From: Nostoc sp. UHCC 0926
Lineage (GTDB): Bacteria; Cyanobacteriota; Cyanobacteriia; Cyanobacteriales; Nostocaceae
Direction of reading: 5' to 3'
Assembly: GCF_028623165.1 (NCBI RefSeq)
Contig: NZ_CP117768.1
Span: 5,460,001 to 5,524,000 of the forward strand
Length of the DNA: 64,000 nucleotides
Under the pieces are notes generated by a model. That model ran no database searches, was not told where the DNA came from, and was given only the letters and a program-made list of their open reading frames with translations. Below are positions 34,882-44,077 of this stretch, one piece after another (position 1 is the first letter of the stretch; each line of letters opens with the position of its first letter). Both the position numbers and the translations under genes were made by a program.

Positions 34882-36354
34882 TTACTTGACTTCCACAGCA
34901 ACTTCCGCAGACATCCCCGGAGTAATCCGCGATTCATACCCTTGAATGCTCTTTTGGTCAAAAACTATTTTGACTGGGATGCGCTGTACAACTTTGGTAA
35001 AGTTACCTGTAGCATTATCCGGTGGCAATAAGGCAAACTGAGCGCCGGAAGCTGGCGAAACACTATCAACACGACCAATAAAGGTGTGATGAGGGAAAGT
35101 ATCCAGCTTGATTTCTACTGGTTCTCCTGGGCGCATCTTTTCTAATTGGGTTTCTTTGAAGTTCGCAATTACCCAATACTCGTTATCCACGATCGCCATT
35201 AATGGTGTTCCCGATTGGACTCGGTTGCCAATTTCCACGTTTTTCCTCCCGATTCGTCCGGCACTGGGAGCGGTAACGTTGGCATAAGATAGTTGCAATT
35301 GTGCGTCTTTGAGCGATGCTTCTGATTGGGCGATCGCAGCTTTTGCCGCTTCGTATTGACCACGTTTTACTGTTGTATCTTGTCCGCCAGCAGTCGCTTG
35401 TTGCAATCCTCCCTTAGATGCTGCCAATTTAGCTTGGGCGTTGATGACATTTTCTTGCGCTTGTGCTAATTGAGACTGGGCTTTGGCTACACCAACTTTG
35501 GCAGAGGCTAATTTGGCTTTGGCTTGTTCTACTCCCTGAATAGCGGCATTTTTTTGTGCCGTAGCCACATCATAAGCTGCCTTGGCTGCGTCTAGCTGCT
35601 GACGAGCGATCGCCCCTGTTTTATACAACTGGTTGTAACGATTGTAATCTGCTTGGGCATTTTCCAAATTCGCATTTGTTTGCGCTACCTGCGCTTGGGC
35701 GGCGGGAATCCCCGCTTGGGCTAGTCTGACTTCAGCTTGCGCCGCTGGTATCCCGGCTTGGGCTTCTTGTACTGCTGCTTGGGCTGTGGAAATTGCTGCT
35801 ACCGCACCACTGACATCCCCCTGCGCTTGACTTGTCTTACCAGTGGTAGTTTGTGAAGTTAAGGCAATATTTGCTTGGGCAGCTTGCGCCTGGCCACGCG
35901 CATTTTCTAGGGCTGCTTGTGCTTGTTGTACCTTACTTTCATAGTCCCGTGGATCTAACTTGACTAACAATTGTCCCGGTTGCACCAGTTGGTTATCATT
36001 CACAAGTACCTGACTTATTGTTCCGGGAATGCGGGTACTAACTTGGTGAATGTTTCCGGCAACGGTGGCGTTGTCTGTTTCTTGGTGGGTGGAGGCGTAT
36101 TGCCAGTAGTGATAACCAAAAGTACCTGCGGCGATCGCACCCACGCCTAATCCTGCCAAAATTAAACCAGTCGGTTTTTTCCGTTTCGGTTTCGCTGGAA
36201 CTTCTTTCTCTATCTCAGGAGTTACAATCGGTGCTTCTACTGTTGCGGATGTATCTGCTGTCAAAGCTTCTAAACTCTCTAAATCAGGAATTACTTGTTT
36301 TTCTAAAACTGGGGTCTTGTGTCCGTTGCGTTCGTTCAAAGTATTAGCGCCCAT
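34882..36354 (-). CDS. HlyD/EmrA-type membrane fusion protein
   Basis: A 490-residue protein. A cytoplasmic N-terminus (1-60) and one membrane span (about 63-82, GLILAGLGVGAIAAGTFGY) are followed by the biotinyl-lipoyl-like half (NQLVQPGQLLVKLDP), a very long Ala/Gln-rich coiled coil (about 140-330; repeated AQAGIPAAQA units) and the closing part VTAPSAGRIGRKNVEIGNRV. The hairpin is longer than in E. coli EmrA. It should bridge the EmrB-like pump to an outer-membrane channel. Two MarR-type palindromes lie 50-104 bp upstream of its start, so it is probably derepressed by drugs. Confidence 0.92.
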   Translation of the reverse strand: MGANTLNERNGHKTPVLEKQVIPDLESLEALTADTSATVEAPIVTPEIEKEVPAKPKRKKPTGLILAGLGVGAIAAGTFGYHYWQYASTHQETDNATVAGNIHQVSTRIPGTISQVLVNDNQLVQPGQLLVKLDPRDYESKVQQAQAALENARGQAQAAQANIALTSQTTTGKTSQAQGDVSGAVAAISTAQAAVQEAQAGIPAAQAEVRLAQAGIPAAQAQVAQTNANLENAQADYNRYNQLYKTGAIARQQLDAAKAAYDVATAQKNAAIQGVEQAKAKLASAKVGVAKAQSQLAQAQENVINAQAKLAASKGGLQQATAGGQDTTVKRGQYEAAKAAIAQSEASLKDAQLQLSYANVTAPSAGRIGRKNVEIGNRVQSGTPLMAIVDNEYWVIANFKETQLEKMRPGEPVEIKLDTFPHHTFIGRVDSVSPASGAQFALLPPDNATGNFTKVVQRIPVKIVFDQKSIQGYESRITPGMSAEVAVEVK

Positions 36355-36404
36355 GATGGTTACCTCGCTTGCTCGTTCAATAATTTGATTAATAGCCGTT
36401 TATT

Positions 36405-36418
36405 TAGAATGCGTAATA
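36405..36418. promoter_or_regulatory. Putative MarR operator, weak copy
   Basis: TAGAATGCGTAATA resembles the palindrome TAGTATGCGTACTA that lies exactly 40 bp further (36445), about four helical turns. Confidence 0.4.
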
Positions 36419-36444
36419 TTTACTGAAAAAAAATCTTTTTTCCT

Positions 36445-36458
36445 TAGTATGCGTACTA
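36445..36458. promoter_or_regulatory. Putative MarR operator upstream of the fusion-protein gene
   Basis: TAGTATGCGTACTA, a near-perfect palindrome, is almost identical to the site in front of the marR-like gene (36998). Both are followed by TTAT. It lies about 60 bp before the 3' end of the marR-like gene and 91 bp upstream of the efflux gene start. Confidence 0.6.
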
Positions 36459-36516
36459 TTATCTCAAAAGAAATCTTCACAGTACCTCCCCCGGTCGGGT
36501 GATTGTGGGATAATCT

Positions 36517-36984
36517 TTAGGAGAGGTTAGCGATCGCCCGGTTCAAAATTTGGGAAAACAGTTCCCGGTCAGCGAAGGAAATACCGTCCATTGCTTCATC
36601 ACGCACTGTTGCCGCAATAGGCGGTAAGACAACTTCTAATTCCTTACCTGCATCCGTTAACCAGATCCGCCAGATGCGGCGATCGTGGGTGTCGCGTTCT
36701 CGACGCACCAAGCCGCGTTCTTCCATCCGATCTAGTACACCTGTTAAAGTCCCTCCCACTTGTTTGAGTTTGTCCCCAATACTAGAAGTTGGTAAACCAT
36801 CTTCTTGCCAAAGACAGCACAACACCAGCCAGTGAAATGGCGTCAATCCAAACGGTTCTAGCCTCTCAGTAAACTTGCGACTGAGGAGTTGTGAGACTAA
36901 TTTGATTCTGTAGCCCAAATTGTATGGTGCCAGATTTTGCTGCCACGACTGTAAAGGTGGGGAGTGATTAGATGTAGAAATCAT
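36517..36984 (-). CDS. MarR-family transcriptional regulator
   Basis: A 155-residue winged-helix dimer. The DNA-binding part is LTPFHWLVLCCLWQEDGLPT, SIGDKLKQVGGTLTGVLDRM and the wing RRERDTHDRRIWRIWLTDAG. MarR proteins repress efflux genes and release DNA on binding a drug. It is divergent from nothing but heads the efflux block. A palindrome lies 14 bp upstream of its start, and two similar ones lie before the fusion-protein gene, pointing to self-repression and pump control. Confidence 0.93.
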   Translation of the reverse strand: MISTSNHSPPLQSWQQNLAPYNLGYRIKLVSQLLSRKFTERLEPFGLTPFHWLVLCCLWQEDGLPTSSIGDKLKQVGGTLTGVLDRMEERGLVRRERDTHDRRIWRIWLTDAGKELEVVLPPIAATVRDEAMDGISFADRELFSQILNRAIANLS

Positions 36985-36997
36985 TGAGTAAAATATT

Positions 36998-37011
36998 TAG
37001 TGTACGTACTA
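36998..37011. promoter_or_regulatory. Putative MarR operator before the marR-like gene
   Basis: TAGTGTACGTACTA lies 14 bp upstream of the ATG at 36984 and shares the pattern TAGTRTRCGTACTA with 36445-36458. A repressor bound here would block transcription start or early elongation. Confidence 0.6.
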
Positions 37012-37061
37012 TTATTTTACCAAGATTAATCTTTTTTAGCAATAGTTGCTTTGTATCTGTC

Positions 37062-38732
37062 TTAAGGAAGAACTTGAATCAACTGGTACTCTTTTACTGT
37101 ACCAAGAATGCGGTGAGGTCGAGATAATTTAGGGGACTGGTCAGTATAGATCCAAGCATAGCTCAAAGCTGGTACTTGAGAAATAGAGACTACTGGTTGG
37201 GGGCGAATAGAAAGATAGAAATTAAGCAGTACTTTGGTTTTAGCGTCTATTTCCACATAGTAGGTAGGATGAGATTGGAGAATTGAAGCGATCGCAGGTT
37301 GTTGTAAAAACACTTTCAAAGTAGGGTTATAGTCACTTAACAGCCCGATGCTACCTGTCGCCGCCAAAGCCAGCCAACAGGGAATTAACCAACCTGCAAT
37401 CCAGTAACGGGCTGTGAGAAACTTGATGCCAAAGTGGTAACGACTAATCCACACTACAGGCAAAATTAACCAACCCAAGCCCATAGCCAAGCCAATAGTT
37501 GCATACTTGCGAATATCAGAACCACCCCAACTAAGAACGCCAATACTCGCTATAACAAGTAAAACACCTAACCCACCAAAGCCATAACTGAGATTTCGAG
37601 GAAGATTCTTGATGGCAAAAAGGGATAATATATTTATTCCACGTTTTTGAAGAGGGAATTGTGAGGCAATCCCTGTCTGGTAAATATTGCCTAACCAATT
37701 TAAACCCACAGATGCAAACAAAGCTATAAACGGATAAAGGCAAAGACTATAGTGAGGGAATCGACTGCTAAAAATACTAAGTTCACAAAATAGGACAAGT
37801 GGAAAGCCAACTAATATTAACTGGTAACGAGGAATGGGACGACGGAGAGTCGAAACTAAACCTAAAATCCCGAAAAAAGCCCAAGGAAATGCTATTAAAG
37901 GGATATTCCATATATAAAACAGCGGCCCATTATTATAATGATCCTCAGAACCTTGCCGCACAACAAAGTTGAACAACTCCTCAAAACTTTGATTTCCGTA
38001 GTGCAACCAGTTTAACCACAGCCAAACACAGGTAGGGATTAAACCTACGAAAAAGCCTAAATACAAAATTGGGTTAGTAAGATGATGATGACGGCGATGT
38101 TCCCAAATTAAATAAGGGAATAAAGCTATAATTGGCAAAAAAATCATAAAGCTTCTGACTAAGAAGCCTAAACCTAAACTTAAACCAGCTATAAAACTCC
38201 AAAAATAGCGATATTTAGGATATAATTCTGTTTTTATTAAAGACAAAATAGCTAAAAGTACCAAGAAAATCATCGGTACATCAGGTGTACTTAAGCGGCA
38301 GTATTGTAGCCAAAGAAATTCCACACTTAAAATTGCAGCAGCTAGCCAAGCTAATTTTTTGCCCAGCATAATTTTGCCGATTTCATACACCAGCCATAAA
38401 CTAAAAATGCCAGCAATCATACTAGGAAGACGCGCACTGGTATCACTGATCCCAAACAGCTTGTAGAAACTGGCAATTAACCAATAAGGGCCAGGGGTTT
38501 TATGATGTGCTCTTTCCCAAGGATCTATCCAATTACCAGAATCAAACATCAGACGGGCACGCGATGCGTAAAGTCCTTCATCATGTGCCATCAGACTATT
38601 GTGCCCAGAAGTAAGTAATAATAAGGGCAGTATCCAAACTAACAAACTAAAATATGGTAATGATCCGACTAGACGGATTTGTCGCCAAATATGCTGCAAT
38701 AAGGGTAGTTTATAGAACATTGAATTGAGCAA
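37062..38732 (-). CDS. PMT/ArnT-type membrane glycosyltransferase
   Basis: A 556-residue protein with about 11-13 membrane spans. The first loop has MAHDEGLYASRAR (the acidic pair needed by GT-C enzymes) and PGPYWLIASFYKLFGISDTS. These enzymes move a sugar from a polyprenyl phosphate carrier to lipid or protein on the outer side of the plasma membrane. The C-terminal 100 residues form a soluble part. ArnT itself acts on lipid A, but here the acceptor is unknown. It stands alone. Confidence 0.88.
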   Translation of the reverse strand: MLNSMFYKLPLLQHIWRQIRLVGSLPYFSLLVWILPLLLLTSGHNSLMAHDEGLYASRARLMFDSGNWIDPWERAHHKTPGPYWLIASFYKLFGISDTSARLPSMIAGIFSLWLVYEIGKIMLGKKLAWLAAAILSVEFLWLQYCRLSTPDVPMIFLVLLAILSLIKTELYPKYRYFWSFIAGLSLGLGFLVRSFMIFLPIIALFPYLIWEHRRHHHLTNPILYLGFFVGLIPTCVWLWLNWLHYGNQSFEELFNFVVRQGSEDHYNNGPLFYIWNIPLIAFPWAFFGILGLVSTLRRPIPRYQLILVGFPLVLFCELSIFSSRFPHYSLCLYPFIALFASVGLNWLGNIYQTGIASQFPLQKRGINILSLFAIKNLPRNLSYGFGGLGVLLVIASIGVLSWGGSDIRKYATIGLAMGLGWLILPVVWISRYHFGIKFLTARYWIAGWLIPCWLALAATGSIGLLSDYNPTLKVFLQQPAIASILQSHPTYYVEIDAKTKVLLNFYLSIRPQPVVSISQVPALSYAWIYTDQSPKLSRPHRILGTVKEYQLIQVLP

Positions 38733-38858
38733 AATTGAATGCTGCTATTTAGACGAGTTTATGTGTCCTGCTGTTATTAAAATATCTTACATAGTGATTG
38801 TGAAAAAATACCTGAAATTGCCGCATTTTTCGGAAAAAGTAATCCCAAACAGAGATTT

Positions 38859-39503
38859 ATGCAGTTAAGACCGAATCAACGCCTGAAATTAGACGACACA
38901 AATGATAAGCTGTTCTATGCCTATCCCCGCTTCGTCACCCATGTCGATGAAGGATTTATTCAACAGCTAACGGATTTATACCGCGATCGCCTCAAACCCA
39001 ACACCCGCATTTTTGATATGATGAGCAGTTGGGTGTCTCATCTGCCAGAAGAGATGCAGTTTGACCATGTGGAGGGACATGGACTCAATGGTGAGGAACT
39101 AGCACGTAATCCCCGCTTAAATCATTATTTTGTGCAAAATCTTAACGAAAATCCGCAGCTACCTTTACCAAATGAGGATTTTGATGCTGTTCTCAATTGC
39201 GTATCTGTGCAGTATGTGCAATATCCAGAAGCAGTATTTTCCGAAATTTACCGCATCCTGAAACCCGGTGGTGTCGCAATTATCAGCTTTTCTAACCGGA
39301 TGTTTTTTGAAAAGGCAATTCAAGCTTGGCGGGAGGCTTCAGAAGCACAACGAGTAGAATTAGTCAAAGCCTACTTCGCCTCAGTTCCAGGATTTACAAC
39401 CACAGAAGTTATAGCTCATAAGTCAACATTACCAAATTTATTACAGTGGTTGGGTGCAGCTGGAGGAGATCCATTTTATGCGGTTATAGCTTACCGCAGT
39501 TAA
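38859..39503 (+). CDS. SAM-dependent methyltransferase (class I, Methyltransf_11-like)
   Basis: A 214-residue protein. The SAM-binding first strand is degenerate (RIFDMMSSWVSHLPEEM instead of a GxGxG loop), but FDAVLNCVSVQYVQYPEAVF and EIYRILKPGGVAIISFSNRM are the typical strand 4-5 region. The glycine-poor first loop is common in one cyanobacterial subgroup. The substrate is unknown. No neighbour shares its strand. Confidence 0.8.
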   Translation: MQLRPNQRLKLDDTNDKLFYAYPRFVTHVDEGFIQQLTDLYRDRLKPNTRIFDMMSSWVSHLPEEMQFDHVEGHGLNGEELARNPRLNHYFVQNLNENPQLPLPNEDFDAVLNCVSVQYVQYPEAVFSEIYRILKPGGVAIISFSNRMFFEKAIQAWREASEAQRVELVKAYFASVPGFTTTEVIAHKSTLPNLLQWLGAAGGDPFYAVIAYRS

Positions 39504-39763
39504 GCCAAGCAGTGGGTACTTCACCGAATTTTAGATTTTAAATTTTGGATAATGGAATTGTTGGCGGAGCCTCTCGTAGAGAAGATTCAAAATCCAAAAT
39601 TTAAAAAGGTCTGAGAGCAAGCAAATTTATTAGTGGAATAAATCTAAAATCCGTCTTGGAAAGTTCTGATTGGAGGAAGCCTTTGCTCAGACTTTCCGCA
39701 AAATCTAAAATTAAATGACAGAGCCAATGACTTGATTGCTCTTTTAAATCTAAAATCTAAAAT
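39504..39763. repeat. Low-complexity intergenic repeats
   Basis: Several runs of AAATCTAAAAT-type units occur (the densest at about 39744-39778, period 10) together with AGCCTCTCGTAGAGAAG. No gene is seen. The two flanking genes converge. Confidence 0.6.
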
Positions 39764-40606
39764 CTAAAATCTAAAATTGTGTGACGCCCATTGCACAGGA
39801 TCTAATTGATAGTAACGTTGCAATTGCTCATAAAGTGCTGGATGCTTGGACAACAATTGGTGCGGTTTCTCAAAGAATGTCTCAGTCGCTACGGCAAAAA
39901 ATTCTGCGGGATTTGTTGCGCCATAGCTATCCATTACCGTCTTTACGCCTTGTAGAACATCATTACAAAGTTGCTGATATGCTTGTGTCATCACCTTCGC
40001 CCAAATAGGATAGTCTGAATTGCGTTGCAGTATCGGAACTCCTTCAGCTTTACCATCCTCTTGATCCAACTGATGCGCGAATTCATGAAGCACAACGTTA
40101 CGTCCATCCCTCCAGTTATTAGTGTCTTGTTTCACCTGTTCCCAAGACAGTACTACTTGGTCATTTGTCCACGATTCCCCTAATCTTGCCACACGCCTTT
40201 CTTCAACAACATAATTTCCGATAGAAGTCGTTTCCTGAACAAAATAAGTATTGGGATACACCAGAATTGAACGAAGTCTGGGGAAGTACTGCCCACGTTC
40301 ATTTAGTAGGAGTAAACAGGCGACGGATGCAAGGGTCAGTTTCATTTCCTCCGTTACCTGTAATCCTTTACAGCCAATAAATTGCTTTTCTGCTAAGAAC
40401 ACTTGAATATGCCCCTGAAGTCGTCTGAGTTCATTGGGAGAAAGACAAGGATAAATGGGAAGATTATTCTCAATAATGGCATTCCAAAGTGGGGGAAAAG
40501 GGCGATGTTTCAGACGGTTTCTTCGCCTTTTTATGAGAACGGGATTGACTAAAATCCCAGTGATAATTAGCCCAATGATCAGAAAGACAACTATTGTTTT
40601 AATCAT
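39764..40606 (-). CDS. MtfA-like zinc metallopeptidase (M90)
   Basis: A 280-residue protein with an N-terminal membrane anchor (about 4-24) and the zinc motif HEFAHQLD (His174, Glu175, His178). The rest of the active site follows (EDGKAEGVP; NPAEFFAVATETFFE, which supplies the third ligand). The length matches MtfA. In E. coli MtfA is a soluble peptidase linked to the glucose PTS regulator Mlc; this organism has no obvious reason for that role, and here the enzyme is membrane-bound. Confidence 0.9.
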   Translation of the reverse strand: MIKTIVVFLIIGLIITGILVNPVLIKRRRNRLKHRPFPPLWNAIIENNLPIYPCLSPNELRRLQGHIQVFLAEKQFIGCKGLQVTEEMKLTLASVACLLLLNERGQYFPRLRSILVYPNTYFVQETTSIGNYVVEERRVARLGESWTNDQVVLSWEQVKQDTNNWRDGRNVVLHEFAHQLDQEDGKAEGVPILQRNSDYPIWAKVMTQAYQQLCNDVLQGVKTVMDSYGATNPAEFFAVATETFFEKPHQLLSKHPALYEQLQRYYQLDPVQWASHNFRF

Positions 40607-40966
40607 TGACTTTTGAGTAATTTAAATACTTCAGTTGCTGGTAATACCAATTCGCTATGAAGATGCACTTAATTATTAAACGAACCGCCCTTCGGGTTCA
40701 CCAGTCGCCTACGGCGCTGGTTCACCAAGTACGCCAAGTACGCCAAGAGAGAAGGAGTAATTATTAAGTGTAAGCTCACAGAGAATTAGTATAAGCAGAA
40801 AAATTAGATAAAATAATTGTTCTTATTGTGGCTCGCTAACTAAATTAAAATCGGGTAGTTCTCTAATTTTGCCCTTGCTAGCACTCTAACTATCACCATC
40901 ATTTTTAAATCCTTAGTAGATACGAGCAGAATTTAGAAAAATTATATTTACTGGTACATATCACCG
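40607..40966. other. Intergenic stretch with a MITE
   Basis: About 360 bp, mostly the inverted-repeat element at 40644-40792. The rest is AT-rich, without a gene. Confidence 0.6.
40644..40792. repeat. 149-bp MITE, family with ATACCAATTC ends, copy 1
   Basis: The left end ATACCAATTCGCTATGAAGA is an imperfect mirror of the right end ...GAGAATTAGTAT. The first 45 bp match 54682-54726 at all but a few positions, so the two are copies of one family. No gene inside. Confidence 0.75.
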
Positions 40967-42889
40967 CTATTGGATCAGAATTATGCAAGATTGAACCTTG
41001 GTGGAAAGGGTTTTTTGAAGCCCTTGCTCTACTTTACCAATCAGTTTGTCAAAAGCCTCTTGATCCGTTGTGAGTTGTTCTTGAATAACTTTCTCTAACT
41101 CAGGCTTTATTTGCTCACATATATCCTCGATTTTTCTGTCGCCCAAAAAACTAGAACGAATCCAACCAGGTACATCCACATTTGTCTTGATTACTTCTTG
41201 AACAGTCTTGCGATTTAGCTCCATTCCTGCTGCCATAAGCGAAGCCCCATATACTAGTGCAATAGGCCAGGTTAAATGTCCAGTTAGTATTAGAGTGATG
41301 ATGCTAGCCACAGCGCCTCCACCAATTATTACATTGACAATAAACGCTACTGTCTCAGCAATGATCGCATCTCCAATTCGTAGCTCTGGGTTAACAAAAT
41401 TTGGGTCAATGCTATCCTCGAATCTCAAGCTACTTCTAGGTATCTGAAACTTTCGACAAATTGGATCAGTTTGTGCAGCTAAATCAGGTTGGATTTTCTT
41501 ATTAAACCAAGAAGTGCATTGATTATTAATTATCTGCCCAGCGAGATCACTTTTGAGCCACTGTTCTGCCCGACTGATCAAAGATGTTTCCAAATCTGCT
41601 AAAGTCCGTATTTTGTTTTTTTGCCAATCTTTTAAACCAGGTTTAACTGCGTTGACAATCAAGCCATCTGTCAAAGGCTTAGTTAGTGATTCGATTAACT
41701 CCGGGATATGTCTCTCAATCAAACCTTTAAGCTGATTTGAGGTAAATAGTTTGTTGACTTCTTGTTTAAAAGCAGCAGCACGCAAATCCCATCGTCCTAC
41801 TCGTGCTAAACCCATTGCAATGCACCGTTCCGGCTCCGGATCAGGGCGAAGCAGCGTTTCTGGTTCAGGAAACATTTCCTGACAAAGAAAGTGCGTAAAC
41901 TTCATGCGAGATGCACCGCCAGTCATCAGCACAAGTTTTGGCACAATTCCAAGTTCGTCCAGCTTTTCTTTGGCCTCGGTTAAAGAGTCACGAAACGATC
42001 GCATCCAACTATGAAGCTCCAGTTCAGGTAAGGGTTGGTTTAAGATTTCCTCCATCATCAATTTATTTACTTGGGGAATAAAATAAATCTGTTCGTTGAT
42101 AGACTCGAAGCCACGCGCAAAGGATTCAGGATCGCTGTATAGTTGTTCATTAGAAAAGTAATCTTCTTTAGCTTTGCGGCAAGCAAGTTCACAACGAGCT
42201 TGGTGATGCGGATATTCTTGAAATACTTTTTCGAGTAATGCTTTTTGCTCGTGGTTGGCGAGAGTCCGGGCAAAAATAGCTTTGTCAATTAAAGATGCTC
42301 CTAAAGTATTACTCCCGAAATCTATGGGGATCTCTTCTAAGCTCTTAACCAGAGTAAAATCTGTGGTTGAAGAACCAATATCGACAATTAGCACCGATGC
42401 AACAAGTTTGTCATACTCCAGCTTCCCGGCTTCCTTGGCTTGCATGAAAGCAGCCCGCGATTCAGGTACAACATTTAGTTGGGGAATGCCAGCTTCTTGA
42501 AGTAGCTTTTGGTATTCTGAGCGATCGCTAACTGACCATCCTGAAGGGCAACCAATGTAAAAATAGCTACCTTCCCCACCTTCAACTTGTTTGCTTTCTT
42601 TCAAAAGGCGGTAGTAGGTTGCCACAAAAGTGCTAATTGTTTCCCGATATTTGGGATCGTTGTTGGGTTTTTGCTTAAAAGAGATTGTCAGTTGGGTAAC
42701 GCCAGCTTGAATTAATGCTTGTTCGCCGACAAGATAACCGAGTTTAGGATGCCAACCAAGAGCTGTAACTTGGTTCTTCTTATTATTAATCTCCAGCATC
42801 TGGGGGGGTTCGATGCTTTCCACTATCGCTTTAGCTACAGCCGTTTCACCGTGTCCCAAATCAAAACCGATTGTTTCTAAAATTTCCAT
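40967..42889 (-). CDS. Hsp70/actin-fold ATPase with C-terminal membrane segment
   Basis: A 640-residue protein. The ATPase lobes (1-365) show the phosphate-1 loop TIGFDLGHGE (Asp10), the phosphate-2 loop VLIVDIGSSTTDFTL and the adenosine motif LMTGGASRM. It lacks the standard Hsp70 peptide-binding domain; instead there is a helical region (365-500), a hydrophobic hairpin of two spans (about 525-570, IVNVIIGGGAVASIITLILT and WPIALVYGASLMAAG) and a helical tail. It is therefore a membrane-bound actin-like or Hsp70-like ATPase. Its gene starts 14 bp after the gene at 42904, which probably encodes its partner. Confidence 0.8.
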   Translation of the reverse strand: MEILETIGFDLGHGETAVAKAIVESIEPPQMLEINNKKNQVTALGWHPKLGYLVGEQALIQAGVTQLTISFKQKPNNDPKYRETISTFVATYYRLLKESKQVEGGEGSYFYIGCPSGWSVSDRSEYQKLLQEAGIPQLNVVPESRAAFMQAKEAGKLEYDKLVASVLIVDIGSSTTDFTLVKSLEEIPIDFGSNTLGASLIDKAIFARTLANHEQKALLEKVFQEYPHHQARCELACRKAKEDYFSNEQLYSDPESFARGFESINEQIYFIPQVNKLMMEEILNQPLPELELHSWMRSFRDSLTEAKEKLDELGIVPKLVLMTGGASRMKFTHFLCQEMFPEPETLLRPDPEPERCIAMGLARVGRWDLRAAAFKQEVNKLFTSNQLKGLIERHIPELIESLTKPLTDGLIVNAVKPGLKDWQKNKIRTLADLETSLISRAEQWLKSDLAGQIINNQCTSWFNKKIQPDLAAQTDPICRKFQIPRSSLRFEDSIDPNFVNPELRIGDAIIAETVAFIVNVIIGGGAVASIITLILTGHLTWPIALVYGASLMAAGMELNRKTVQEVIKTNVDVPGWIRSSFLGDRKIEDICEQIKPELEKVIQEQLTTDQEAFDKLIGKVEQGLQKTLSTKVQSCIILIQ

Positions 42890-42903
42890 ACCCTTATTGT
42901 CTA

Positions 42904-43806
42904 TTATTCTCTAGAAGAAGAATACACTGGCTCAATTACCCGGCCGCGCCTCAGAAGGCGATCGCCTTTCAACAAAGCAGGAGTTAGAGTTACGTGATCT
43001 TTAGTATCAGGGTCAATACTTGGCTCAAAGTCAAAATACTCGCGATCGCTATGAGGGTCATTTTGTCGGTAAATTTGAGCGTTAATTCCCTGAGACATTA
43101 AAATCTGTGGCAGAAGCTTCGCCAGTTCATGAGCCATTTGGGGTTTATCAAGTTTTGATGCGCCCATTAGCCTTTGCAGAAAGTTCAATAGTTCTGGCAG
43201 TTCTTCTATTGCTAGATCGCCTTCATGTTTATTCGATTCTTCTACTCTAGCCACTGCTAGGTCGATCGTGTTGAGAGCATCGCTAAGGTGATCTAGAAAT
43301 ACTTTGCTATCAACCCGGAGAATAGGTTGAGGTAATTCCAATAGCTCTTGAGACATAGAATGCTGGTTGTTTAAGTCAAGTTGAAGCACAACTTCTAGTC
43401 CTAAAAGTAGAGAGGTTAGTAAGATAGCCATCCATGCACCTGGGGTAGTTTTAGTTAAAGAGAACAACGAACCCAAGATGCCTATACAAATTAGTCCCTG
43501 TAGCAGTTTCAGGATAAATCTGTTGGCAAAAAACTTTGTACCTGGGTTAGTAATTTGCCTTTGTTCTATTGGAGCAAGTTGAGAATAGTTGGCAGCAGCG
43601 AGAGTGGCGATCGACTGCCGCAGCGTATCCAGAAAAAAGGAAGCCAGACGAACTTGAGCCAGATTAAGCTTTTCAATGTAAATTCTTTCGAGATGATCGA
43701 GTCGGTTCTGAACTAATTTAACTATCTGCTCAATGTTGGTTGTGTTATCAATCTCTGTCTGGAGTTGGTTGCGTTCTTCGTTAAAAAGTGAAGTTATTGT
43801 TTTCAT
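42904..43806 (-). CDS. Membrane protein with GrpE-like end; partner of the Hsp70-like ATPase
   Basis: A 300-residue protein not recognised as a whole. Residues 1-75 are helical and coiled, two membrane spans lie at about 98-145 (LLQGLICIGILGSLFSL, AWMAILLTSLLLGLEVV), and the rest is soluble. The end reads LLKGDRLLRRGRVIEPV, resembling the last strand of GrpE (KGY.L.GRVIRPA), the nucleotide exchange factor of Hsp70. As the next gene encodes an Hsp70-like ATPase, a role as membrane-bound exchange factor or regulator is attractive but is inference from one short match and context. Confidence 0.55.
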   Translation of the reverse strand: MKTITSLFNEERNQLQTEIDNTTNIEQIVKLVQNRLDHLERIYIEKLNLAQVRLASFFLDTLRQSIATLAAANYSQLAPIEQRQITNPGTKFFANRFILKLLQGLICIGILGSLFSLTKTTPGAWMAILLTSLLLGLEVVLQLDLNNQHSMSQELLELPQPILRVDSKVFLDHLSDALNTIDLAVARVEESNKHEGDLAIEELPELLNFLQRLMGASKLDKPQMAHELAKLLPQILMSQGINAQIYRQNDPHSDREYFDFEPSIDPDTKDHVTLTPALLKGDRLLRRGRVIEPVYSSSRE

Positions 43807-44077
43807 TGCGTTGACTAAGACTTTAACGTTACTAATAAGGGTGAAATGAGCAGTTATTTGTTCATTTCACACTGTAAACAGATGATCACCGAATAATTTA
43901 TAGTTCATAATTGATGATTCATAATTATGTTACATCGAGGATTTAACCCCAACTAAAATAGGACTGCTTGTAGAAGCACCGCGTACAAACCCTTTTTAAT
44001 TATGAATTATGAATTATGAATTAATAATTATGAATTAGGTTGATTGCAAATTACTACCCTCAAAAAGGAGAAACAGA
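43807..44077. other. Divergent promoter region with AT-rich repeats
   Basis: It contains runs of AATTATGAATTATGA-type repeats near 44005-44038 and no gene. It must serve the ATPase pair (left) and the gene at 44078 (right). Confidence 0.5.
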
